Shown in pieces: positions 29,363 to 38,908 of a stretch of 64,000 bases of DNA. The translations under genes were made by a program, and so were the position numbers. Within the stretch, counting starts at the first letter, position 1. Each line of letters begins with the position of its first letter. The DNA comes from Campylobacterales bacterium. Its GTDB lineage: Bacteria; Campylobacterota; Campylobacteria; Campylobacterales; Nitratiruptoraceae. The notes beneath the pieces were generated by a model that was not told the DNA's origin, made no database searches, and saw only the letters and a list, made by a program, of their open reading frames with translations. The stretch is taken from the NCBI GenBank assembly GCA_027065825.1, contig JAMONM010000098.1:1-64000 (forward strand). The letters run 5' to 3'.

Positions 29363-30264
29363 AAAAAACGTTGATAGTTTCTGCGGCACTTGCCCTTTCG
29401 TTGAGTGCGGGCGATATAGACGTGGCGGTTCCTTTTGGCGGTTATATCGATTACGGTTCGGACGGAGCCAAAGATAGCGCTTATTACGGCGGATTGTACG
29501 TGGAAGGAACCAATGGCGTGCATAAAATAAAACTGCAGTACAGCTATTTGGATATAGATTACAGATTTTCGGACAGCATCGCTCAGAACGATTACACGAT
29601 CGCGTATGAAAACGGATCCTTTAAAGAGCTCCTCGTCGGCGGCGGTTTTCACTATATAGATAGTGACGACTATCTAACTGACGGAGGAAAGATTCTCTTT
29701 TTGAGGCTGCAAAAATTTTCTGTATACGATTTCGATACCGGTTTGGATATTTATTACTCGAAATATTCCAATTTTGACCCTTCGCTGAACGTTTGGCAGT
29801 TTTCTCCCTCGATCGGAAAATTCATAAAAGGGTGCAGATACGGCAATTTTTATCTAAACGCCACATACAACTATATAACTTTCAAAAGCTCCAGAGTTAC
29901 GCAAACCGTTGTAGCAAACTCCCGAATGCCTGTTGTCTCTAATAGACACACCATAACCGTATATGAGGAATATTCCAGCGATAACCACTCTCTAGAGCTT
30001 AGCGCCACCAACTACTACGGCAAATTTACCACCAAAGGATATGTCTGGTTCGGTAAACAGGCGTTTGCGGTCAGAGACGGAGGATTTACGGTTTACAATC
30101 TCAACGAAGTACATAAAGGCGGGGCCGGATTATCGGTAAATTACGACTTCTCATCCAATATGGGGGTCGGTTGTTCGTTGACGTACGAGAAATTTACGGA
30201 TACGGAAACCGGCGGCGATACTTCCATGATGGTAGCCGGAGTTTCTCTCAATTATATGTTTTAG
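29359..30264 (+). CDS. Outer-membrane beta-barrel protein, hypothetical
   Basis: Signal peptide MKKTLIVSAALALSLSAGD; alternating Tyr-rich strands; C-terminal phenylalanine (VAGVSLNYMF); ATGA overlap with upstream gene. Confidence 0.7.
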   Translation: MKKTLIVSAALALSLSAGDIDVAVPFGGYIDYGSDGAKDSAYYGGLYVEGTNGVHKIKLQYSYLDIDYRFSDSIAQNDYTIAYENGSFKELLVGGGFHYIDSDDYLTDGGKILFLRLQKFSVYDFDTGLDIYYSKYSNFDPSLNVWQFSPSIGKFIKGCRYGNFYLNATYNYITFKSSRVTQTVVANSRMPVVSNRHTITVYEEYSSDNHSLELSATNYYGKFTTKGYVWFGKQAFAVRDGGFTVYNLNEVHKGGAGLSVNYDFSSNMGVGCSLTYEKFTDTETGGDTSMMVAGVSLNYMF

Positions 30265-30272
30265 GAGCCTAT

Positions 30273-30887
30273 ATGAGATTTGTTGTGTTTATGATTATCT
30301 CGCTCTTTTCGGCGTTTGCCTACGAGGATTTCGTTAAAAGAGCCTATTACGACTCCTACAACTACGAAAAGATGGGAGATTACGAAGATGCGATAAAATC
30401 ATTGATGCCTGTTTTGGAAAAGTATCCCAAAAGCTATACTCCCAATTTGAGACTCGGATGGCTATATTATCTTTCGGGGAAATATAAAAACGCCCTTTAC
30501 CACTATCAAAAGGCCGTTGTCGCGATTAAAAGCGCGGTGCTTCCCCGACTGGGAATAGCTTATATTTATCTGTTGCAATCCAGATTCAAAGAGGCCCTTT
30601 CGATCTGTAACGATATATTAACTACCGACTACTACAACTATTACGCTAATCTCTACGCCGCAAAAGCTTTGTTGGGAAAAGGCGACCTGGATAATTGCGA
30701 AGCCATCTCGCTGAAAATGTTGGCTCTTTATCCGACTGATGTGAAATTCCTGGAGGTTTTGGGGGAGTTATATATAAAAAGAGGCAGAATCGAAGAGGCC
30801 AAAAAGGTTTTTGAGGATATTTTGATTTTGGATCCGAAAAACCTGAAGGCTTACGATTTTTTTCAAAATCGTATCAAATCAAAATGA
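30273..30887 (+). CDS. Tetratricopeptide repeat protein, exported
   Basis: Signal peptide MRFVVFMIISLFSAFA; TPR-like repeats GDYEDAIKSLMPVLEKYPKSYTPNLRLGWLYYLSGKYKNALYHYQKAV, GRIEEAKKVFEDILILDP; ATG at 30273 preferred over the 30171 ORF start. Confidence 0.8.
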   Translation: MRFVVFMIISLFSAFAYEDFVKRAYYDSYNYEKMGDYEDAIKSLMPVLEKYPKSYTPNLRLGWLYYLSGKYKNALYHYQKAVVAIKSAVLPRLGIAYIYLLQSRFKEALSICNDILTTDYYNYYANLYAAKALLGKGDLDNCEAISLKMLALYPTDVKFLEVLGELYIKRGRIEEAKKVFEDILILDPKNLKAYDFFQNRIKSK

Positions 30888-30898
30888 AAGGATAGAGC

Positions 30899-31342
30899 AT
30901 GAGTATGAAAAAGACGATTTTGTTGATTTCGGCGGCTGTTACGTTGGCTACGGCGGCCGGAGACGGGAGAGCGCTTTTTGAGCAGAAGTGTCTGCAGTGC
31001 CATATGGACAAAAAACCTTCGCCCCTGCAAAAGATGCGGATGAAGGCTCCGCCTATTTTCGGCGTGATGTTCCACGTAAAAGAGGTTTACAAAGATAAAA
31101 AGAGCGCGGTGGATTTTATCGTGGACTACATTATGGAGCCATCCAAAGAGAAAGCGGTCTGCATGCCAAGAAGTATTAAACGTTTCGGCCTGATGCCGTC
31201 GATGAAGGAGAACGTAACCAAAGAGGAGGCATACAAGATAGCCGAATATATCTACGACAACTTTCCCCCTAAAGGGTTCGTGCATCCGCCTATGAACAAG
31301 GGCTCTAAAGACTCGGCTTCGAAAAACGGGAGAGTTGAGTAA
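30899..31342 (+). CDS. c-type cytochrome
   Basis: Signal peptide and heme motif CLQCH; axial Met candidates downstream. Confidence 0.8.
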   Translation: MSMKKTILLISAAVTLATAAGDGRALFEQKCLQCHMDKKPSPLQKMRMKAPPIFGVMFHVKEVYKDKKSAVDFIVDYIMEPSKEKAVCMPRSIKRFGLMPSMKENVTKEEAYKIAEYIYDNFPPKGFVHPPMNKGSKDSASKNGRVE

Positions 31343-31346
31343 TAAT

Positions 31347-31421
31347 TGGAGCGGGAGACGGGATTCGAACCCGCGACCCTCACCTTGGCAAGGTGATGCT
31401 CTACCCCTGAGCTACTCCCGC
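31347..31421 (-). tRNA. tRNA-Gly (GCC)
   Basis: Reverse complement GCGGGAGTAGCTCAGGGGTAGAGCATCACCTTGCCAAGGTGAGGGTCGCGGGTTCGAATCCCGTCTCCCGCTCCA: full cloverleaf with encoded CCA. Confidence 0.95.
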
Positions 31422-31423
31422 TC

Positions 31424-31510
31424 TGGTACCGAGGGAGGGACTCGAACCCTCACGGGCAAAAGCCCACGAGATTTTGAGTCTCGCGTGTCTACCAGTTTCA
31501 CCACCTCGGC
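31424..31510 (-). tRNA. tRNA-Leu (CAA)
   Basis: Reverse complement GCCGAGGTGGTGAAACTGGTAGACACGCGAGACTCAAAATCTCG... with long variable arm, GGGTTCGAGTCCC and encoded CCA. Confidence 0.93.
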
Positions 31511-31559
31511 TACGGGATTGAAATTGTATAAAAGATTTTCTTAAAGGCTATTTAAGAGG

Positions 31560-31577
31560 TTCGGCCCGAAGGCCGAA
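31560..31577 (-). terminator. Hairpin downstream of hup
   Basis: TTCGGCC-CGAA-GGCCGAA. Confidence 0.55.
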
Positions 31578-31585
31578 AAGTGGAG

Positions 31586-31867
31586 TTATTTGGATTTGGC
31601 TACCGCTTCTTTGAGCTTTTTACCGACTCTAAATTTTACGACTTTCGTAGCCGGAACTTTTACGACTTTGTTAGTACCGGGAACTTTAGCCTCTCTGGCG
31701 GCTCTTTTTGCTGTTGTGAATGTACCAAAACCTATAAATGCAACTTCGTCACCCTTTTTCAACGCTTCGGTTATAGTCTCCAAAGCCGCATCTATAACCT
31801 TTTGGGTGTCTTTTTTGGAAAGACCCGTCTTTTCAGCGACGGCGTTGACAAAATCGGCTTTTTTCAT
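31586..31867 (-). CDS. hup: HU-family DNA-binding protein
   Basis: MKKADFVNAVAEKTGLSKKDTQKVIDAALETITEALKKGDEVAFIGFGTF. Confidence 0.95.
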   Translation of the reverse strand: MKKADFVNAVAEKTGLSKKDTQKVIDAALETITEALKKGDEVAFIGFGTFTTAKRAAREAKVPGTNKVVKVPATKVVKFRVGKKLKEAVAKSK

Positions 31868-32157
31868 TGCGCATCCTTTTAATGAAAATTTTTTACAGAA
31901 TAATTGTACAGATTTTTTTTAAAAAATTCAAGGAAAGTTCGTTAAAAACTGTACAAAAACAGTGTAGTTACGGCTAAAATAACTAATCCAAAGGTTTAAA
32001 AAAAGTCCGATTGCGCTTTATCGCCCATATTTTACACTATCCCTTAATTTGGCTATTTGTTTGCGAGGCAAATTTTGCTTTAGGCTTGTAGCTTTAAGCG
32101 AAAAAATTAAATTTCGGAACCTATCGGATTGATAAAGTTACCGCCTCTGTTGTATAA

Positions 32158-34320
32158 TTGCACTTGATCTTTAAAAAAGGAGTCCACATCGCTAAAAAGG
32201 TCTCTTTCGTAATTCTTGCCGTCTTTCTTCTATATCTGGAGGTTTCGACCATTCTTTTTGATTCCGGGCTGGTAGGTAGATTCGGATACGGTTTTGCCGC
32301 AATGAACAGGGAGCTTTTTGGTTATTTGTCCTTTTTATATCTTTTTTTGTTGATATATCCTTTATATAAGTTTATGTTTCATCCCAAAAATAGCGGATCG
32401 GTCTGGGAAAAGGGAGTGGCGTATGCGCTAGCGTTTTTTTCGCTCCTTTTACTGCAGGCGTTGATTATTGAATCGGATCTATCGGGCAAAGCCGCACAAC
32501 TCGTAATTGAGACCTTAAAGCCGTATTTGGGCAGCGCGGGCGTATGGTTTTTTTGGTTTTTAATCAGCGCCGTGGCCGCCGTTTTGCTCTATGAGCGAAA
32601 AGAAGAAATTTCGCAAATTAAGTCCTATAAAGAGACCGCAAGGAAGAATATACGAAAACAGCCCATAAAAGACCGATCGGCTAAAAGAGCGGTTTCTCGA
32701 ACGAAAAACGTAAAAGAGGATCGATCAACAAGTAGCGCTCCGCCGGAAAAAAAAGAAGAGCCCCCCTCTGAGGAGACGGAAGGAGCAGAGACGTCAGATG
32801 GCGAAAAGGAGCAAAATCGCCCCTCGTTGATCACCGAAATAAGCGGAACAAAAATTGTAAACGAACTGGAAGAGAACAAAAAACTCTTAGATAGTGTCGA
32901 AAGGGGGGGAATGGAGAAGCCGGATAATTTTATGCTTCCTTCTGTAGATTTTCTAAAGAGACCCCCAAATAAAAAGAGCGGCGTAAATGAGGCCGAAATA
33001 GACAAAAAGATAAAAGAGTTGATGGAAAAACTCTCCAAGTTCAAAATAGAAGGCGACGTGGTTAGAACCTATACCGGTCCTGTGGTGACCACTTTCGAAT
33101 TTAAACCGGCCCCTCATATAAAGGTATCGAAAATCCAAAATCTCCAAGACGATCTGGCGATGGCTCTGAAAGCAAAAACCATCAGAATACAGGCTCCGGT
33201 TCCCGGAAAGGACGTGGTGGGAATAGAGATACCCAACAAAGAGATTGAGACGATCTATCTGCGCGAGATACTGGAAAGCGATATATTCAAGGAAGCCTCG
33301 TCTCCTTTGACTATAGCTTTGGGCAAGGATATAGTTGGCAAGCCTTTCGTTACCGATTTGAAAAAACTGCCCCATCTGCTGATAGCCGGTACAACCGGCA
33401 GCGGAAAAAGCGTAGGAATAAATTCGATAATCGTAAGTCTGCTTTATAGAAACTCGCCGGAAAATCTAAAGCTGATGCTGATCGATCCGAAAATGCTGGA
33501 GTTTTCCATATATGACGAGATACCACATCTTTTAACGCCGGTTATAACGAAATCCAAACAGGCTATTACCGCTTTGAACAATATGGTTTCGGAGATGGAA
33601 AGACGCTATCAGTTGATGAGCAAAACGAAAACGAAAAATATAGAAGGTTACAATAAAAAAGCGAAAAAGGAGGGTTTTGAGCCACTGCCGTATATAGTGG
33701 TAACCATCGACGAACTCGCCGATTTGATGATGACTAGCGGAAAGGAGGTGGAGTATTCTATAGCCAGACTGGCTCAGATGGCCAGGGCCAGCGGCATACA
33801 TCTGATAGTCGCGACGCAAAGGCCCAGCGTAGACGTGGTTACCGGTCTGATTAAAGCCAATCTCCCCAGCAGAATAAGTTTCAAGGTGGGCCAGCGGATC
33901 GATTCAAAGGTTATTTTGGACAGTTTTGGCGCCGAATCTCTACTCGGCAGGGGAGATATGCTCTTTACCCCTCCAGGGGTCAGCGGGCTGATTAGACTGC
34001 ACGCTCCCTGGATAAGCGAATCGGAGATAGAAAAGATCGTAGAGTTTCTCAAATCGCAAAGAGAACCCGAATATGACGATAGATTTTTAAAGGAGGAGAG
34101 CGGTTCGTCTTTGGAGGGAGAAGGGGATTCTGCCGAGTTGGACGAGCTGTTCGAAGAGGCGAGAGAGATCGTATTAAAGGAGAGAAAAAGTTCGATAAGC
34201 TATTTGCAGAGGAGATTGCAAATAGGCTACAACAGGGCCGCGAGAATAGTGGAACAGTTGGAGATGATGGGCGTTTTATCTCCGCCCAACTCCAAAGGCA
34301 ACAGAGAGATACTGGTCTAA
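32158..34320 (+). CDS. ftsK: DNA translocase FtsK/SpoIIIE
   Basis: N-terminal TM segments; LIAGTTGSGKSVGINSIIVSLLYR; IVTIDELADLMMTSGKEVE; C-terminal gamma winged helix. Start codon uncertain (TTG 32158 or non-canonical ATC 32188). Confidence 0.94.
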   Translation: MHLIFKKGVHIAKKVSFVILAVFLLYLEVSTILFDSGLVGRFGYGFAAMNRELFGYLSFLYLFLLIYPLYKFMFHPKNSGSVWEKGVAYALAFFSLLLLQALIIESDLSGKAAQLVIETLKPYLGSAGVWFFWFLISAVAAVLLYERKEEISQIKSYKETARKNIRKQPIKDRSAKRAVSRTKNVKEDRSTSSAPPEKKEEPPSEETEGAETSDGEKEQNRPSLITEISGTKIVNELEENKKLLDSVERGGMEKPDNFMLPSVDFLKRPPNKKSGVNEAEIDKKIKELMEKLSKFKIEGDVVRTYTGPVVTTFEFKPAPHIKVSKIQNLQDDLAMALKAKTIRIQAPVPGKDVVGIEIPNKEIETIYLREILESDIFKEASSPLTIALGKDIVGKPFVTDLKKLPHLLIAGTTGSGKSVGINSIIVSLLYRNSPENLKLMLIDPKMLEFSIYDEIPHLLTPVITKSKQAITALNNMVSEMERRYQLMSKTKTKNIEGYNKKAKKEGFEPLPYIVVTIDELADLMMTSGKEVEYSIARLAQMARASGIHLIVATQRPSVDVVTGLIKANLPSRISFKVGQRIDSKVILDSFGAESLLGRGDMLFTPPGVSGLIRLHAPWISESEIEKIVEFLKSQREPEYDDRFLKEESGSSLEGEGDSAELDELFEEAREIVLKERKSSISYLQRRLQIGYNRAARIVEQLEMMGVLSPPNSKGNREILV

Positions 34321-34324
34321 ACCT

Positions 34325-35575
34325 ATGGAAACCGCTTTTGCCGTCGATCTTTTTTTGGCTCTTTTGCTGGGATTTATGATCGGAATGCAAAGAGAGATCC
34401 AAAACGCCTATGAAAAGAGTTTTGATTTCGGAGGTGCCAGAACCTTTGCGCTGATCTCGTTGATAGGGTATCTGGGTGCCTATTTTCAGCAAAATATAGA
34501 CTATCTTTTCGCTGTTTTGCTGGGTGCTACGATATTGTTTATCGCTTCGATTCACAAAAAGAGCGTCGAATTGACCAAAGATATAGGAACGACTACCGAA
34601 TTTGCGGCTATAGCTACGCTTTTTGTAGGCGCCTGCGTTCATCTGCTTTCCAGACAGAGCGCGGTTTTTTTGGCCGTTATGATCCTCTTTGTGCTGGTTT
34701 TGAAGGGAAAACTGAAAAACCTAAAAGGTAAGATTTCCAAACAGGACATCGACGCGGCTGTACTTTTTGCGTTGATGAGTTTGGTGATCCTGCCTATTCT
34801 GCCGAACAGAGCCGTAGATCCTCTAGGAGTGCTCAATCTGCATAAAATATGGCTTATGGTGGTGTTGATCAGCGGAATCTCTTTTTTCGGATACCTTTCC
34901 GTTAAACTTGTAGGGGCGAAAAAGGGTCTTTTGCTGACCGGATTTTTCGGCGGACTGGTCTCCTCTACCGCCGTATCGATCACCATGTCGAAAAGGGCTT
35001 CGCTGGATACCGAGGCGAGAGCGCTTTACGCAATAGCTATCGGAATAGCCTGTAGTACCATGTTTTTGAGGGTCGTGGCGGAGGTGTTCGTAGTTAACCA
35101 GGATCTTTTGGAGTATCTGCTGTGGCCTTTTGTATCCGCTACGCTTTCGGGTTATCTGCTGTTGTTGCTCTTTTATCTAAAGACCAGAGGCGACAGCGGC
35201 GATACCGCGCTGGAGTTGCAAAACCCTTTGGAACTTGGAGAGGCGCTTAAAATCGGAGTCGCCTTTGGCGCCGTTTTTGCGTTGATTACGCTCTCAAACA
35301 GATTTTTCGGCGATACTGGAGTGTATGCCGTTTCACTGCTTTCGGGTATTACCGACGTAGACGCAATTACGCTTACATTGGCCGATCTTAGCGAAAAAGA
35401 GACTATAGAGCCTCATAGCGCGGCTATCGGAATAGTTTTGGCTTCGGTAGCCAACTCCATCGCGAAGCTGGCACTGGTTTTTTATTTCGGAGGATATGCT
35501 TTGGGACGTTATCTTTTGCTGTTTTTCGGCGTATCCTTGTCGGCTATGGGAATAGCCTTTTTTTTCACATTGTAA
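34325..35575 (+). CDS. MgtC/SapB and DUF4010 domain membrane protein
   Basis: GFMIGMQREIQ, GARTFALISLIGYLGAYF; C-terminal multi-TM DUF4010-like region (GFFGGLVSSTAVSITMSKRA). Confidence 0.85.
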   Translation: METAFAVDLFLALLLGFMIGMQREIQNAYEKSFDFGGARTFALISLIGYLGAYFQQNIDYLFAVLLGATILFIASIHKKSVELTKDIGTTTEFAAIATLFVGACVHLLSRQSAVFLAVMILFVLVLKGKLKNLKGKISKQDIDAAVLFALMSLVILPILPNRAVDPLGVLNLHKIWLMVVLISGISFFGYLSVKLVGAKKGLLLTGFFGGLVSSTAVSITMSKRASLDTEARALYAIAIGIACSTMFLRVVAEVFVVNQDLLEYLLWPFVSATLSGYLLLLLFYLKTRGDSGDTALELQNPLELGEALKIGVAFGAVFALITLSNRFFGDTGVYAVSLLSGITDVDAITLTLADLSEKETIEPHSAAIGIVLASVANSIAKLALVFYFGGYALGRYLLLFFGVSLSAMGIAFFFTL

Positions 35576-35692
35576 CGAAACAACACACTCCAAAATCAAG
35601 ATGTTACGGTTTGAAACATAAAAAGAAACATATAGTAATAAATTAGATAAAATTTGATGATATAAAACCACACATAAACAAAGGAGCGTTTA

Positions 35693-38275
35693 ATGAGCTT
35701 TATCGAAGAGTACAAAAAAGAGGCCCAGGAGAGAGCGGAACTGGGAATACCTCCGAAACCTCTTAGCGCCAAGCAGGTTGCGGAGGTTATCGAGCTTTTA
35801 AAACAGGTTCCGATAGTCGAAGAAGAGTTTTTGATGGATCTTCTGGTAAACAGGGTACCGCCCGGCGTGGATGACGCAGCGTACGTAAAAGCCGCGTTTT
35901 TGAGAGATATAGTAAGAGGCAAGGCGAAAACGGCTGCGATCACCCCAAAGCATGCCGTAGAGATTTTGGGCACCATGTTGGGAGGATATAACGTCAATCC
36001 TCTGATAGAGGCTCTGAGTCACGAGGACGAGGAGGTGGCCAAAGCGGCGGCCGAGGCGCTGAAAAAGACGCTGCTGGTATATGACGCTTTCAATGACGTT
36101 GTAGAGCTTTCAAAAAGCAACAGATTCGCCAAAGAGGTTTTGGAATCTTGGGCCAATGCCGAGTGGTTCCTAAACAGAGAGCCTTTGGCCGAGTCAATTA
36201 AAGTGGTCGTGTTCAAGGTACCGGGTGAGACAAATACAGACGATCTCTCTCCTGCCAGCGAGGCATGGAGCAGGAGCGACATTCCGCTTCACGCTCTGTC
36301 TATGCTCAAGGCCAAAATGCCTGATGCCCAAGAGACCATCAAAAAGCTAAAAGAGAGTACCGGACTGCCGGTGGCTTTTGTGGGCGACGTGGTAGGTACG
36401 GGAAGTTCCAGAAAATCGGGTATCAACTCGGTACAGTGGTGGATAGGAGAAGACATTCCCCACGTTCCCAACAAAAGAACCGGCGGCGTTATCATAGGCG
36501 GTATTATCGCTCCTATATTTTTCAATACGGCCGAAGACTCGGGAGCGCTGCCTATTGAAGCTCCCGTGGACGCTCTGGAGACCGGAGACGTTATCGAGAT
36601 AAGACCTTACGAGGGTAAAATCCTCAAAAACGGCGAAGTAGTAAGCGAATTCGAATTGAAACCGAATACTCTTCCGGACGAGGTGAGGGCCGGAGGTAGA
36701 ATTCCGCTTATCATCGGCAGGGGATTGACCAGAAGAGCTAGAGCCGTTTTGGGAATGTCCGAAGAGAACATTTTCGCAAGACCAAAACAGCCAGAAGGCA
36801 AAGAGGGGGTCGGATATACCCTTGCGCAGAAGATGGTAGGTAAAGCCTGCGGTATGGAAGGCGTAAGACCGGGAATGTACGTAGAACCAGAGACAAAAAC
36901 GGTCGGTTCGCAGGATACTACTGGCGCAATGACCAGAGACGAGATCAAAGAGCTCGCGGCGTTGAGTTTCGGTGCGGATTTCGTTTTGCAAAGCTTCTGT
37001 CATACGGCCGCGTATCCTAAACCGGCGGATATAGAGCTTCAACACACTCTACCGGAGTTTATAACCTCCAGGGGCGGCGTTAGCCTAAGACCCGGAGACG
37101 GCGTTATCCACTCATGGCTTAATAGAATGGTCTTGCCGGATACAGTAGGGACTGGTGCCGACTCGCATACCAGATTCCCTATAGGTATATCTTTCCCGGC
37201 CGGTTCCGGATTGGTGGCTTTTGCGGCAGTTACCGGCAGTATGCCGCTGAATATGCCGGAATCGGTATTGGTTAGATTCTCTGGCGAGCTTCAGCCGGGA
37301 ATAACTTTGAGAGATCTGGTAAACGCAATTCCGTATTTTGCCATTAAACAGGGCCTTCTGACGGTTGAGAAGAAGAACAAGAAAAACATTTTCGCAGGAA
37401 GAGTTTTGGAGATAGAGGGACTTCCTTTCCTCAAGGTGGAGCAGGCCTTCGAACTTAGCGACGCATCAGCCGAGAGAAGCGCCGCTGCCTGTACCGTCGC
37501 TCTCGACGAGGAGCCGGTAATAGAGTATCTGCAATCGAACATTAAATTGATTGAAAAGATGATAGATGCCGGCTACGAGGATAAAAGGACCCTTGAAAGA
37601 AGAATGGAGGCTATGAAGGAGTGGCTCAAGGATCCTAAGCTTATGAAAGCGGATAAAAACGCAGAATACGCCGCAGTAATAGAGATAGACCTCAACGAAG
37701 TTAAAGAGCCGATCGTGGCGTGTCCAAACGATCCGGACGATGTTGCGACGCTGAGCGAGGTTCTCGCCGATCCGAACAGACCGCACAACATTGACGAGGT
37801 ATTCGTTGGAAGCTGTATGACCAACATCGGGCACTATAGAGCTCTCGGAGAGATTCTAAAAGGAGAGGGACAGGTTCCTGTGAGACTGTGGGTTGTTCCT
37901 CCTACAAAGATGGACGAAGAGGAGCTGATCGAAGAGGGATACTACTCCGTTTTCGGAGCGGCCGGAGCCAGAACAGAAATCCCTGGATGTAGTCTCTGTA
38001 TGGGTAACCAAGCAAGAGTAAGGGACAACGCCGTGGTATTCTCCACGTCTACCAGAAATTTCGACAACAGAATGGGTAAAGGGGCCCAGGTGTATCTAGG
38101 AAGTGCCGAGCTGGCCGCCGTTACCGCTTTGTTGGGAAGAATCCCTACAAAAGAGGAGTATGTGGAAATAGTGACCAAAAAACTCTCCGGCAAAGAGGAC
38201 AAGGTTTATACATATCTGAACTTCCACGAAATGAACGAGCAGCTCCTGGAGGAGATGGTTCACAAATACGTATAG
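35693..38275 (+). CDS. acnB: Bifunctional aconitate hydratase 2 / 2-methylisocitrate dehydratase
   Basis: AcnB domain order; [65 protein letters not shown]. Confidence 0.96.
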   Translation: MSFIEEYKKEAQERAELGIPPKPLSAKQVAEVIELLKQVPIVEEEFLMDLLVNRVPPGVDDAAYVKAAFLRDIVRGKAKTAAITPKHAVEILGTMLGGYNVNPLIEALSHEDEEVAKAAAEALKKTLLVYDAFNDVVELSKSNRFAKEVLESWANAEWFLNREPLAESIKVVVFKVPGETNTDDLSPASEAWSRSDIPLHALSMLKAKMPDAQETIKKLKESTGLPVAFVGDVVGTGSSRKSGINSVQWWIGEDIPHVPNKRTGGVIIGGIIAPIFFNTAEDSGALPIEAPVDALETGDVIEIRPYEGKILKNGEVVSEFELKPNTLPDEVRAGGRIPLIIGRGLTRRARAVLGMSEENIFARPKQPEGKEGVGYTLAQKMVGKACGMEGVRPGMYVEPETKTVGSQDTTGAMTRDEIKELAALSFGADFVLQSFCHTAAYPKPADIELQHTLPEFITSRGGVSLRPGDGVIHSWLNRMVLPDTVGTGADSHTRFPIGISFPAGSGLVAFAAVTGSMPLNMPESVLVRFSGELQPGITLRDLVNAIPYFAIKQGLLTVEKKNKKNIFAGRVLEIEGLPFLKVEQAFELSDASAERSAAACTVALDEEPVIEYLQSNIKLIEKMIDAGYEDKRTLERRMEAMKEWLKDPKLMKADKNAEYAAVIEIDLNEVKEPIVACPNDPDDVATLSEVLADPNRPHNIDEVFVGSCMTNIGHYRALGEILKGEGQVPVRLWVVPPTKMDEEELIEEGYYSVFGAAGARTEIPGCSLCMGNQARVRDNAVVFSTSTRNFDNRMGKGAQVYLGSAELAAVTALLGRIPTKEEYVEIVTKKLSGKEDKVYTYLNFHEMNEQLLEEMVHKYV

Positions 38276-38282
38276 TTTGTTG

Positions 38283-38302
38283 CGGTAGGGTTCTCCCTAC
38301 CG
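38283..38302. terminator. Bidirectional terminator candidate between convergent acnB and lolA
   Basis: Perfect stem CGGTAGGG-TTCT-CCCTACCG. Confidence 0.6.
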
Positions 38303-38824
38303 TACCTCTACCAGGTCAAAGGATTTTTCATATTTAGGTATGAAAATTTTCCGATCGCTTTTTTGGGGCTTTATATTTATAAACTCTATTACAACCGGTT
38401 TTTCGAATTTGTCAGTAAAAGTTATCTTAGTCGGCAGATCTCTTTTATCCACCCATATGGTATACTCGGTATCCTCATAATGGGCTCTGTATATCCCCTT
38501 ATCGATCTTTTTTGCATTTTTTAGAATCTGAATAAGGTTTTTGCCCGAATCTCTTTTAGAGACGGTTACCTGTTCTATACGAGGCTCTACCACGACCGTT
38601 TTGCCAGAGGAGACGTAAATCTTTTTGAGAATCGGTTTTTTGTATATCCATAATATATTCAAGGGTTCTCTGTTTAGGTAGATCTCTCCCCTGTAGGAGA
38701 TCTCCTGTCCCACTTTTTGAACGAACTCTCCGTGAAAATCGTGCAGTTCCAAAGCGATTAGATTTATGCTCGCAAAGAAAGCAGCAACCAATTTTTTGAT
38801 CATATCTTCTCCTTTTTTGCCCAA
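38297..38824 (-). CDS. lolA: Outer-membrane lipoprotein carrier protein LolA
   Basis: LolA-like periplasmic protein: YRGEIYLNREPLNILWIYKKP..., TKITFTDKFEKPVVIEFINI. Confidence 0.75.
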   Translation of the reverse strand: MGKKGEDMIKKLVAAFFASINLIALELHDFHGEFVQKVGQEISYRGEIYLNREPLNILWIYKKPILKKIYVSSGKTVVVEPRIEQVTVSKRDSGKNLIQILKNAKKIDKGIYRAHYEDTEYTIWVDKRDLPTKITFTDKFEKPVVIEFINIKPQKSDRKIFIPKYEKSFDLVEVR

Positions 38825-38908
38825 CGCGCTAATTTTAGCGAAAATAAAAAAAAGTTAAAATTATGATAAAATTGCATACTAAAAAATTTATCGAAAAGGC
38901 GTATCGAT

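Noticed and set aside
31347-31510. tRNA pair as an integration site for a mobile island
   Set aside because: No integrase, no att-like direct repeat of the tRNA 3' end seen in the window
31335-31544. ORF 'MSNNWSGRRDSNPRPSPWQGDALPLSYSRSGTEGG...'
   Set aside because: Antisense translation of the tRNA-Gly/tRNA-Leu pair; a well-known type of spurious ORF
36347-37045. 232-aa minus-strand ORF inside acnB
   Set aside because: Antisense to a highly conserved enzyme; composition atypical; no recognised domain
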